This document shows positions 1 to 8,800 of a stretch of DNA of 63,999 bases, piece after piece. How positions within the stretch are numbered: position 1 is the first letter of the stretch; each line of letters begins with the position of its first letter. The DNA comes from Bacillota bacterium (lineage in GTDB: Bacteria > Bacillota > Clostridia > Peptostreptococcales > Anaerovoracaceae): assembly GCA_019420525.1 (NCBI GenBank), contig JAHZHA010000025.1, forward strand, positions 40,253-104,251. Reading direction: 5' to 3'. Position numbers and translations under genes: made by a program. Below the pieces are notes generated by a model that saw only the letters and a program-made list of their open reading frames with translations, was not told the DNA's origin and did no database searches.

Positions 1-977
1 GAGTATTTTCCGGAATTCAGCCTACAGGCAATATACATATAGGCAATTATCTCGGAGCATTAAAGCAGTTCGTGGAACTGCAGGAAGATAACGACTGCAT
101 TTACTGTATTGTGGATCTGCACTCCATTACGGTGCCGCAGGATCCGAAAAAACTGAAAGAAAACATAAGAAATGTAGCGGCTCTCTATCTCGCCGTAGGT
201 GTAGATCCTGAAAAATCCACCGTTTTTGTGCAGTCGGACGTTTCCGGTCACTCCGAACTCTCCTGGATTCTGACGTGCAGTTCGTATACGGGGGAACTGT
301 CGAGAATGACGCAGTTCAAACAGAAGAGCAAAGAAAAAGAATCGGCTCCTACAGGTCTTTTCATGTATCCGGTTCTCATGGCCGCTGATATTCTCCTTTA
401 CGATACTCAGATCGTTCCGGTAGGAGATGACCAGAAACAGCATATCGAACTGACGAGAGATCTGGCAGTGAGAATAAACGGAAAGTACGGAAAGGATACG
501 CTGGTGGTTCCGGAAGGCAAATATATGAAGAGCGGAGCGAGAATCATGGCTCTGGATGAACCGACCAACAAGATGAGCAAAAGTGCAGAAAATGAATTCA
601 GCAGAATTTCTCTTCTGGATACTCCATCAAAAATTAAAAAGGCTATCATGCGCGCTACTACTGATTCGGACGGTGAGGTGCGCTTCGATCCGGAAAATAA
701 GCCAGGAATCAGCAATCTGCTCTCAATTTACAGTGTGTTCTCCGGAATTTCTGTGGAACAGCTGGAAAAGGATTATCAGGGAAGCGGTTACGGCAATTTC
801 AAGAAAGATCTCGTGGAAATTGTGGTGGATGCCCTCGCTCCGATTCAGCAGAAGTATAACGACGTGATGAATTCGGGAGAACTCGACCAGATTCTGAAGG
901 ACGGTGCAGAAAAGGCGGAAGTTATCGCACAGAAGACACTCAGAAGAGTAAAAGAAAATTTCGGTCTCGGTCTGTAG
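1..977 (+). CDS. trpS: Tryptophanyl-tRNA synthetase (5' end outside the window)
   Basis: Class I aminoacyl-tRNA synthetase that charges tRNA-Trp in the cytoplasm. The reading frame is open from base 3 and already carries the HIGH-class motif as TGNIHIGNYLGA (about bases 36-71), so only roughly the first ten residues are missing. The second class I signature is NKMSKSAEN, about two thirds along. The sequence GDDQKQHIELTRDLA between them is typical of TrpRS. A GTG at 72 opens a long internal frame but lies after the HIGH motif, so it is not the start. The gene ends in TAG at 975-977 and is followed by the DnaA-box cluster. No terminator is obvious between them. Confidence 0.96.
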   Translation, partial: VFSGIQPTGNIHIGNYLGALKQFVELQEDNDCIYCIVDLHSITVPQDPKKLKENIRNVAALYLAVGVDPEKSTVFVQSDVSGHSELSWILTCSSYTGELSRMTQFKQKSKEKESAPTGLFMYPVLMAADILLYDTQIVPVGDDQKQHIELTRDLAVRINGKYGKDTLVVPEGKYMKSGARIMALDEPTNKMSKSAENEFSRISLLDTPSKIKKAIMRATTDSDGEVRFDPENKPGISNLLSIYSVFSGISVEQLEKDYQGSGYGNFKKDLVEIVVDALAPIQQKYNDVMNSGELDQILKDGAEKAEVIAQKTLRRVKENFGLGL

Positions 978-1043
978 AAATCCGGCAGGATTATAGGTCT
1001 GCACGCCCTGAAGTCGGTGCAATTTCTTCTTTTCTGCGTTTTC

Positions 1044-1256
1044 TGTGGATAAAATATGCGGAAATTTCCGGATAAATCTACACCGGTTGCGAATAATCAC
1101 AGGTTTTTCACAGGATATGTGGATAACTCCATAAAAAACTGCAAAATATGTGGATAACCTGGTACATATCTGTGGAAAACTATGTGTAAAAAGTGGATAA
1201 ACTGTGTGGAAAACTTTGAATGAGGCTGTGGATAAGTGGATAAATATTGTGGAAAG
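1044..1256. other. Cluster of DnaA boxes between trpS and a thioredoxin-fold gene
   Basis: Four exact copies of TGTGGATAA (reverse complement of the DnaA box TTATCCACA) start at 1044, 1118, 1149 and 1227. Near matches are TTTTTCACA at 1104, TGTGGAAAA at 1171 and 1205, TGTGTAAAA at 1183, AGTGGATAA at 1192 and 1235, and TGTGGAAAG at 1248. All but the one at 1104 point the same way. That is about eleven sites in some 210 bases. Dense DnaA boxes are known from oriC and from DnaA-titrating or DnaA-regulated sites. No dnaA, dnaN or clear AT-rich unwinding element lies next to it, so its role is open: origin part, titration site, or regulator of the downstream gene, whose ribosome site begins right at the last box. 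Confidence 0.8.
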
Positions 1257-1264
1257 GTGGAACC

Positions 1265-1702
1265 ATGGCGAGAAAGAAAAAGCTGGTTACAAAGATCAAA
1301 GATGCTAATTATGAGCAGGAAGTCATCATTTCCCCGAAGCCGTATATCATTCTGCTGTCAGCTCCTTTCAGCGATCCGGGCGGAAAGATGGAAAAGCTTC
1401 TGGAAGAAATCGCGGAAGAATATGAAGATGTGGTGAAAGCCGGAGTACTCAATATCATGCAGGAAAGAGAACTCACGGAAATGTTCGAAATAAATGTGGC
1501 TCCGACGATGATTCTTATGACGGGAGGTGTTGTGGATATCCGGCTACCCGGTTATCCTGACAAAGAGGAGATTATCCGTGTCATGGAGCTGGACAAGATT
1601 AGAGAGTACCGTCAGAGAGGCTTTTCGTATCATCCGCCGAGAAATTTTGTGCCGGGTCAGGATGAAAACGGGGAAGATGACGGAGAAAGCGAGCAGCAGT
1701 AA
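1265..1702 (+). CDS. Thioredoxin-fold protein lacking the CxxC active site
   Basis: A 145-aa cytosolic protein. The core from about residue 25 to 105 has the thioredoxin layout: a strand PYIILLSAP, then a helix, VLNIMQERELTEMF, a cis-proline segment VAPTMILM, and the last strand VVDIRLPGY. Where thioredoxins have WCGPC the sequence is APFSDPGGK, so both redox cysteines are gone. The C-terminal tail is acidic and probably disordered. ATG 1265 is chosen because GGAAAGGTGG lies just upstream; an in-frame TTG at 1247 is inside the last DnaA boxes. It sits two genes before a thioredoxin-reductase-like flavoprotein. A disulfide reductase role is unlikely; a binding or scaffold role is inference. 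Confidence 0.72.
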   Translation: MARKKKLVTKIKDANYEQEVIISPKPYIILLSAPFSDPGGKMEKLLEEIAEEYEDVVKAGVLNIMQERELTEMFEINVAPTMILMTGGVVDIRLPGYPDKEEIIRVMELDKIREYRQRGFSYHPPRNFVPGQDENGEDDGESEQQ

Positions 1703-1709
1703 GTAAATT

Positions 1710-3011
1710 ATGAATATCATCGAAGAAGGAAGAAAAAGTCCAGATGCGGCCGATAAGGATGAACTGGAACGGGCTGTGGATATGGTTTTTTCTTCCGGTC
1801 CGAAAAAAATGGTGATCAGCAGCCGAAGATCCTCTGAAGCTCTATATGAAAAAATCGTCATTTCGCGCCGGCGTATCCGGGGAAAGATGATGTATCAAGC
1901 GGAGCAGTTTACGAAAACACAGGTTTTTCACAGGAATATGGATGAGGAAGAGACGCGCCGTTTTGCCGTGTCCATGCTCCGAAATGATTTCCGCCAGCTG
2001 AACTCTTTCGGAAATACTGTGGAATACAATCTTCGCATCTCAAAAAAGGGAAAAATTTTAATGGGAAAACACTCTGTCCGGTACGATACGGCAGAAGAGA
2101 AGCCTGACAGCGTTACGAGCGGTGGAATGAAGGGAAAAATTCCCGTGCGCGCAGGTATAGGATATCCCGGCGGCGGACAGGGCGATGAATTTTCTCACAA
2201 CAGAAAGAAGCGCCGTCTGATCGAAGAAGGAACCGTGGTTCCTCCTCTGATCGATATGGGGATTTTCACAAAGGATGGAAAAATTGTCCGGAGTATGGAA
2301 GATAAATTCCGGCAGATCAATCGCTTTCTCGAAATTGTGGACGATGCTGTGGAAAGCTGCGGTTTCCGTGAATTAAGAGTCGTGGATTTCGGATGCGGAA
2401 AGGCTTATCTGACATTCATCCTGTATTATTATCTGACTTATGTGAAAAAGATCAAAGCCTGTATGACGGGGCTGGATCTTAAGGAAGACGTAATACGCAA
2501 ATGTAATGAAACAGCGGAAAAGTACGGGTACGAAAATCTCAGTTTTGAAGTAGGCGATATCAGTGTATATAAAAGCGATGAGCCGGTAGATATGGTCATC
2601 ACCCTTCACGCCTGTGACACTGCTACAGACTTTGCTCTGTATCACGCGGTTCAGTGGGACAGTAGAGTGATTCTCTCCGTTCCCTGCTGTCAGCATGAAC
2701 TGAACGGGCAGATTGAAAGCGAGGATCTGTCGGCGCTGACGAAATATGGCCTTCTGAAAGAGCGGTTCGCGGCTCTGGCCACGGATGCGGTGAGAGCTTC
2801 TCTGATGGAATACTGCGGTTACAGGACACAGGTTCTCGAATTCGTCGATTTCTCTCACACGCCGAAGAATGTACTGATCCGCGCAGTAAAATCAAATATA
2901 CCGGCCCGGAAGAGAGAAAAATCTCTAAAAGAAGTGGAATCTCTGATGCAAGAATTCCATGCGGATCCGACTCTTTACCGTCTTTTGGTGAAAAGCGGCG
3001 GATCGAAATAA
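1710..3011 (+). CDS. SAM-dependent methyltransferase (Methyltransf_32-like)
   Basis: A 433-aa soluble protein. The C-terminal half has a class I Rossmann methyltransferase core: motif I VVDFGCGKAYLTF at about residue 225, an acidic residue in the second strand (GLDLKEDVI), and VDMVITLHACDTATDFAL as motif IV. The paired sequence SVPCCQHELN and the HACD segment are typical of the Methyltransf_32 family, several of which act on RNA or glutathione-related substrates; the substrate here is not known. The N-terminal 200 residues are basic and lack a recognised domain. It starts 7 bases after the upstream stop without a strong ribosome site, suggesting translational coupling. Confidence 0.75.
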   Translation: MNIIEEGRKSPDAADKDELERAVDMVFSSGPKKMVISSRRSSEALYEKIVISRRRIRGKMMYQAEQFTKTQVFHRNMDEEETRRFAVSMLRNDFRQLNSFGNTVEYNLRISKKGKILMGKHSVRYDTAEEKPDSVTSGGMKGKIPVRAGIGYPGGGQGDEFSHNRKKRRLIEEGTVVPPLIDMGIFTKDGKIVRSMEDKFRQINRFLEIVDDAVESCGFRELRVVDFGCGKAYLTFILYYYLTYVKKIKACMTGLDLKEDVIRKCNETAEKYGYENLSFEVGDISVYKSDEPVDMVITLHACDTATDFALYHAVQWDSRVILSVPCCQHELNGQIESEDLSALTKYGLLKERFAALATDAVRASLMEYCGYRTQVLEFVDFSHTPKNVLIRAVKSNIPARKREKSLKEVESLMQEFHADPTLYRLLVKSGGSK

Positions 3012-3031
3012 AAATACAGGAGGTCAGCGAA

Positions 3032-3898
3032 ATGACAGACGTTTTTATCATCGGCAAAGGTCCCGCCGGGATTTCAGCTTCTCTCTATACGGCCAGATCG
3101 GGGTTTTCCACGATCGTCACAGGTTATTCCGCAGGTTCTCTGGGCAAGGCGGAAAAGATAGAAAACTATTACGGATTCGCAGAGCCGGTCACGGGTATGC
3201 AACTCTACGAAAACGGGATCCGAGGAGCCGAACGTCTGGGAGTGACAGTTCTCGATGAGGAAGTGTTCAGCGTCTCTTACGACGGAAATTTCCGGATTGT
3301 TACCAGCGGCGGAGAGTATGAATCGGAAGTTCTCATCGTAGCGGCAGGTGCTCAGAGAAAAGCTCCTCCTGTCAGAGGGCTGAAGGAATTCGAAGGAGCA
3401 GGAGTAAGTTACTGCGCGGTGTGTGATGCCTTTTTTCACAGAGGAAACGATGTGGCGGTTATCGGAAGCGGAGCTTATGCCGTAAGTGAAGCGGAGGAAC
3501 TGAGCGGAGTGGTGAATTCCGTTACGATTCTCACCGACGGAAAAGAGATGGAAGCAGAGCTGCCGGAAGGAATTCGTGCAGACAAGAGGAAAATCGCAGA
3601 GGTGACAGGTGACGGAACGGTATCGGGAGTCCTGTTTGAAGACGGGGATTCTCTTCCTGTTTCCGGTGTATTTGTAGCGATGGGAACCGCCGGAAGCGCA
3701 GACTTCGGACGAAAGCTCGGGGTAGTCGGTCCAGATGGCAAATGGATGATTCAGGAAAACGGAGCGACGCTTCTTCCGGGATTGTACGCCGCAGGCGACT
3801 GCACCGGCGGGCTTCTTCAGATTTCAAAGGCTGTCAGCGACGGAGCGATGACCGGAACAGCGGCTGCGGCATATCTGAGGAAAAAGAGAAAGAAATAG
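3032..3898 (+). CDS. Thioredoxin-reductase-like FAD/NAD(P)H oxidoreductase
   Basis: A 288-aa flavoprotein of the TrxB family. Residues 1-30 form the FAD site (FIIGKGPAGISASLYTARSG), CAVCDAFF at about residue 130 is the redox CxxC of the family (usually CATCDG), VAVIGSGAYAVSEAEEL is the NAD(P)H Rossmann site, and LYAAGDCTGG near the end is the second FAD contact. At 288 aa it is slightly shorter than standard TrxB. AGGAGG at 3019-3024 precedes ATG 3032. It ends the run that begins with the cysteine-less thioredoxin-fold gene. It could be a true thioredoxin reductase or one that uses another small redox partner. Confidence 0.82.
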   Translation: MTDVFIIGKGPAGISASLYTARSGFSTIVTGYSAGSLGKAEKIENYYGFAEPVTGMQLYENGIRGAERLGVTVLDEEVFSVSYDGNFRIVTSGGEYESEVLIVAAGAQRKAPPVRGLKEFEGAGVSYCAVCDAFFHRGNDVAVIGSGAYAVSEAEELSGVVNSVTILTDGKEMEAELPEGIRADKRKIAEVTGDGTVSGVLFEDGDSLPVSGVFVAMGTAGSADFGRKLGVVGPDGKWMIQENGATLLPGLYAAGDCTGGLLQISKAVSDGAMTGTAAAAYLRKKRKK

Positions 3899-3935
3899 AG
3901 TTTTAAAAACTTTTACCTTTTCTTTGGATTTATAT

Positions 3936-3963
3936 TTGAAATGAGATTTCATTCATGTATAAT
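3936..3963 (+). promoter_or_regulatory. Promoter of the ANTAR regulator, with an embedded palindrome
   Basis: TTGAAA (3936-3941), a 16-base spacer and TATAAT (3958-3963). The spacer holds a perfect 15-base inverted repeat, TGAAATGAGATTTCA (3937-3951), which would suit a dimeric repressor. A hairpin around 3985-4013 lies in the untranslated leader and has no U-run. Confidence 0.6.
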
Positions 3964-4056
3964 GAACTGAATAGGCAAAATTTGAGCGCAGAATGAGAGA
4001 TTCTTCTGTGCGAGTTATTGTGTCTGAAAGCAGAAGGACTGAGGTTATCGCAGGAC

Positions 4057-4632
4057 ATGAAGCGTATACTGCTTGCAACGGGATCGAAGAAGAGTTCCGA
4101 CGCTTTTCGGGAGCTGATTTCGGAAGGACTGGAAGGCGTATCGGTTATAACGGCCGATAGCGGAGGCAGCGCCAGGCTGCGTCTGAAAGAGCCGGGCGCA
4201 GATCTTGTCATCGTGAATACTCCGATGGCTGATGAGCGGGGGATCGATCTGGCTGTCCATGCGGCAGAAAGAGAGAATTGTGCTGTCATACTCGTTACGG
4301 ATTCTGTCACCAGGGCGGAGATTGCGGATGATATGCAGGAAAGAGGAATTCTCGTAGCGGAACGCCCGCTTGAGAAAAAGATCTTTGTCTGCATGTTGCA
4401 GAGTATGGCGATTTTTGCAAATCAGCTCAGAATTCTGAAAGAGGAAAACAGGAAACTGCAGGAGTGTGTCGAAGAAGCGAGACTGATCAGCAGAGCAAAG
4501 GGCATGCTGATGTCGCAACTGAATATGACAGAGGCGCAGGCTCACAGATACATCGAAAAGCAGGCAATGGATCTGAGAATACAGAAAAAGACGGTGTCTC
4601 AGAATATCCTGAAGACATATTACAACAAATAA
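4057..4632 (+). CDS. ANTAR-domain transcription antitermination regulator with pseudo-receiver
   Basis: A 191-aa cytosolic regulator. The N-terminal 120 residues look like a response-regulator receiver, but the phospho-acceptor position reads DLVIVNTPMAD, with Asn where Asp is expected. A short coiled coil (ILKEENRKLQECVEEA) leads into the ANTAR RNA-binding domain, with ISRAKGMLMSQLNMTEAQA and YIEKQAMDLRI. ANTAR proteins bind paired hexaloop hairpins in nascent RNA and prevent termination, typically upstream of nitrogen genes. A matching leader lies in front of glnN at 21.2 kb. ATG 4057 is preferred; an in-frame TTG at 4018 would add 13 residues. No histidine kinase is adjacent. carA follows 71 bases downstream without an evident terminator. 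Confidence 0.88.
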   Translation: MKRILLATGSKKSSDAFRELISEGLEGVSVITADSGGSARLRLKEPGADLVIVNTPMADERGIDLAVHAAERENCAVILVTDSVTRAEIADDMQERGILVAERPLEKKIFVCMLQSMAIFANQLRILKEENRKLQECVEEARLISRAKGMLMSQLNMTEAQAHRYIEKQAMDLRIQKKTVSQNILKTYYNK

Positions 4633-4703
4633 AAGAGCGGAAGTCTGACCTTTCCGGCGGTTTTCGCTGTTCTAAAGCACTTTTTACATTAACGGAGGGA
4701 GAC

Positions 4704-5810
4704 ATGGATAAAGCAAGATATCTGCTTCTTGAAAACGGAACTGTTTTTGAGGGTAAGGCATTCGGCGCTGATGTCGATGCCACCGGTGAAGTCGTATTTA
4801 CCACGGCTATGACCGGCTATTTGGAAACACTTACTGACCCGAGCTATTATGGTCAGATCGTCGTTCAGACTTTTCCGCTCATCGGTAATTACGGCGTGAT
4901 TCCGGAGGATTTTGAAAGCAGAAAGTCTTTTGTTAAAGGATATATTGTCAGAGACTGGTGTCAGGAGCCTTCCAATTTCAGAAATCAGGGAGACCTTGAC
5001 ACTTTTTTGCGAGAACAGAATATTCCCGGCATTTATGGAATCGATACCAGAGCTCTCACAAAGATTGTGCGTGAAAGCGGTGTAATGAACGGTATGATTC
5101 TGTCGGAACTCCCTGAAGACAGATCTGCAGGTTTATGGGATCTTAAGCAGTACAGAATTACAGAAGCCGTAGCGAATACTTCCATCAGTGAAAACGAAGT
5201 GCATCTTCACACCAATGAAACAGAAAAAGTAAAGAAAATAGCGCTTATGGATTTAGGTGCAAAGAAAAATATCTGTCGCGAACTCCAGAAGAGAGGATGT
5301 GACGTTACAGTCGTTCCGTACAACACGACTGCGGAACAGATTATGGAAATGCATCCGGACGGAATTATGCTTTCAAATGGTCCTGGAGATCCTGCTGAAA
5401 ATGTGGATGTAATCAGAGAAATCAGAAAGCTCATGAACAGTGGCATACCTATGTTCGGTATCTGCCTGGGTCATCAGCTGACAGCATTGGCTGCCGGCGC
5501 CCGCACGGAAAAAATGAAATACGGACACAGAGGTGCAAATCAGCCTGCCAAGAGACTTAATGACGGACATGTTTTCATTACCAGTCAGAATCATGGATAT
5601 TGTATTGTGAGCGGCAGTCTCCCGGAAAATGCTGAAATGAGTTTTGTCAATGTAAATGATGGCACATGCGAAGGTATAAATTATAAAGGAATTCCTGTGT
5701 TTACCGTTCAGTTCCATCCGGAAGCTTCTGCCGGTCCGCTGGATTCGGGATTCCTGTTCGATGATTTCATGACGTTGATTGAGGAGGTGAATGTAAATGC
5801 CATTAAATAA
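4704..5810 (+). CDS. carA: Carbamoyl-phosphate synthase small (glutaminase) subunit
   Basis: A 368-aa subunit that hydrolyses glutamine and passes ammonia to CarB for carbamoyl phosphate, the precursor of pyrimidines and arginine. The N-terminal CPSase_sm domain has the typical GEVVFTTAMTGYLETLTDPS segment near residue 30. The class I amidotransferase domain has nucleophile Cys in MFGICLGHQL and the His/Glu pair in VQFHPEAS. ATG 4704 follows AACGGAGGGAG. The end overlaps the start of carB by 14 bases, indicating coupled translation. It lies between an ANTAR nitrogen regulator and pyrG, which fits pyrimidine supply. Confidence 0.97.
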   Translation: MDKARYLLLENGTVFEGKAFGADVDATGEVVFTTAMTGYLETLTDPSYYGQIVVQTFPLIGNYGVIPEDFESRKSFVKGYIVRDWCQEPSNFRNQGDLDTFLREQNIPGIYGIDTRALTKIVRESGVMNGMILSELPEDRSAGLWDLKQYRITEAVANTSISENEVHLHTNETEKVKKIALMDLGAKKNICRELQKRGCDVTVVPYNTTAEQIMEMHPDGIMLSNGPGDPAENVDVIREIRKLMNSGIPMFGICLGHQLTALAAGARTEKMKYGHRGANQPAKRLNDGHVFITSQNHGYCIVSGSLPENAEMSFVNVNDGTCEGINYKGIPVFTVQFHPEASAGPLDSGFLFDDFMTLIEEVNVNAIK

Positions 5811-8800
5811 GAATCTGAAAAAAGTAATGGTAATCGGCTCCGGCCCGATCGTAATCGGACAGGCTGCCGAGTTTGACTATGCGGGTACGCAGGCCTGCCG
5901 TGCACTGAAAGAAGAAGGTCTCGAGGTCGTTCTGGTGAACTCGAATCCTGCGACGATTATGACGGACAACAATATGGCCGACAGCATTTACATCGAGCCT
6001 CTTTCTCTCGAAGTAGTGAAGAGAATTATAATCAAAGAAAAACCGGATGGTCTTCTTTCAACTCTCGGAGGTCAGACTGGTCTGACACTTTCCATGCAGC
6101 TGGCAAGGGAAGGTTTTCTGGAAGAGCACGGAGTGATGCTTCTGGGAGCCAATCCGGAGACTATCGACAAGGCGGAAGACAGACAGATGTTTAAAGATAC
6201 GATGGAAGCGATCGGTCAGCCTGTCATTCCTTCCAAAGTCGTAAATACCATCGACGATGCGGCTGATTTCGCTGCGGAGATCGGCTATCCTGTCATCATC
6301 CGTCCCGCTTTTACTCTGGGAGGCAGCGGCGGCGGCATCGTAAATGACGAAGCTGAGCTGAGAGAAATCACGGAACATGGTCTGAGACTGTCTCCAATCA
6401 CTCAGGTTCTCGTAGAAAAATGCATCGCAGGCTGGAAAGAAATCGAATTTGAAGTAATGAGAGACAGCAAAGGTAATGTTATCACTGTCTGCTCCATGGA
6501 AAATTTCGATCCGGTAGGTGTCCATACAGGTGACAGTATCGTAATCGCACCTGCTGTAACACTGTCAGATAAAGAATATCAAATGCTGAGAAAGGCATCT
6601 TTAGATATCATTTCAGAACTTAAAGTAGAGGGCGGATGTAACTGTCAGTTTGCTCTTCATCCGGAAAGTTTCGAATATGCGGTAATCGAAGTAAATCCGC
6701 GTGTTTCGAGATCATCGGCTCTGGCCTCTAAAGCGACAGGGTACCCTATTGCAAAGGTTGCGGCCAAGATCGCTATCGGATTTACTCTCGATGAGATCAA
6801 GAATGCGGTAACGGGAAACACTTACGCCTGCTTCGAGCCTGCGCTGGACTACGTAGTCGTAAAATTCCCGAAGTGGCCGTTTGATAAGTTTGTCTATGCG
6901 AAACGTACGCTGGGAACTCAGATGAAAGCCACAGGCGAGGTCATGTCTATCGGACAGACTTTTGAAGAGGCTCTGATGAAGGCTGTGCGCGGTGCGGAGA
7001 TTTCTCATAACACGCTGGACAGTGAAGCATTTGCGGCTCTTTCCGACAGCGCAGTAGCCGAAAGACTATACGAGTGCGACGATGAAAGATTATTCATCAT
7101 TTACCAGGCTCTGAAGCGGGGTGTGGCAGATGTAGATAGAATACATCAGATCACTATGATCGATGAATGGTTCCTGTACAAAATCGTAAATATCATCGAA
7201 ATGGAAAAACGTCTGAAATCTGAAACTCTGACGGATGAACTTTATCTCAGCGCCAAGAAGATGGCTTTTCTGGATAAGGTGATCGAAGATCTGTCAGGTC
7301 AGACGATTCCTCACAAAAGACACGCTGTCTTCAAAATGGTAGATACCTGCGCAGCCGAGTTCGCTGCCGAGACACCATACTTCTATTCCACCTATGACGA
7401 AGAAAATGAAGCAGCTCAGTTCCTGGAACACAGAGCCAAGGACAGAAATGACAAGGGAACTGTTATTGTATTCGGTTCCGGCCCGATCCGGATCGGTCAG
7501 GGAATCGAATTTGACTATTCCTCTGTACAGTGTGTATGGTCTCTGAAGAAAGCCGGATACGAGGTAGTCATCGTAAATAATAATCCGGAAACTGTATCAA
7601 CAGACTTTGATACGGCAGACAGACTTTATTTTGAACCTCTGACTGATGAGGACGTGATGAACATCATCGCAACCGAGCAGCCGGATGCAGTGGTTGTGGC
7701 TTTCGGCGGTCAGACTGCCATCAAACTGACGAAGCATCTTCATGAACACGGAGTAAAAATACTCGGAACACAGCCCGACAGTATCGATATGGCGGAAGAC
7801 AGAGAGCGTTTTGATGAACTTCTCGAAAGACTTCACGTGAAACGCGCCGCAGGCGTAACAGTCATGACTACGGAAGAAGCTCTGCATGCGGCAAATGAAA
7901 TCGGATATCCGGTTCTCATGCGTCCTTCTTATGTGTTGGGCGGACAGAATATGATCATCGCCTTCGATGATGACGATATCAGAGAATACATGGAAATCAT
8001 TCTCAGACAGGAAATTGAAAATCCGATTCTTATCGATAAATATCTCATGGGTATCGAATTGGAAATCGACGCTATCTGTGATGGTGAAGATATTCTCATT
8101 CCAGGAATTATGGAACATATTGAACGAGCAGGAATCCATTCAGGAGATTCTATCGCGGTTTATCCGGCATGGAACATAACCGATGAAATCATAGAGAAAA
8201 TCGTCGATCAGTCGAGACGAATGGCGTTGGAAATGGATACGCTGGGCCTCGTGAATATCCAGTATCTCATTTATGAAAACGATCTCTATGTCATCGAAGT
8301 AAATCCGAGATCCTCCAGAACGGTTCCTTATATCAGCAAGGTGACAGGTGTCCCTATGGTCGATTTGGCGACAAGAGCGATGCTGGGTGAAAAGCTGACA
8401 GATATGGGATACGGTACGGGTCTTTACAGAAAATCGCCTTATTACGCTGTAAAAGTGCCTGTATTCTCCTTCGAAAAGCTCATCAATGTGGATACACATC
8501 TGGGACCGGAGATGAAATCTACAGGCGAAGTTCTGGGTATTGCAGCGACGCTCGAGGAAGCTCTCTACAAAGGTCTGGTGGCAGCCGGATACGAGATGAA
8601 GAAAAACGGGGGAGTTCTCATCACCGTCAGAGATAGAGACAAGGCCGAAATCGAAGATATCGCCAGAGGATTTGACGACATGGGATTTGAGCTTTACGCG
8701 ACAGAAGGCACGGCGCACGTTCTCGAAGATGCAGGCATGACAGTCAATCATGTGGATAAGGTTCACGAATCGGACAATAACTGCATCACGCTTCTCGAAA

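Noticed and set aside
1044..1256. The DnaA-box cluster as a direct-repeat or CRISPR-like array
   Set aside because: The repeats are nine bases long, unevenly spaced and match the DnaA box. There are no spacers of regular length or cas genes.
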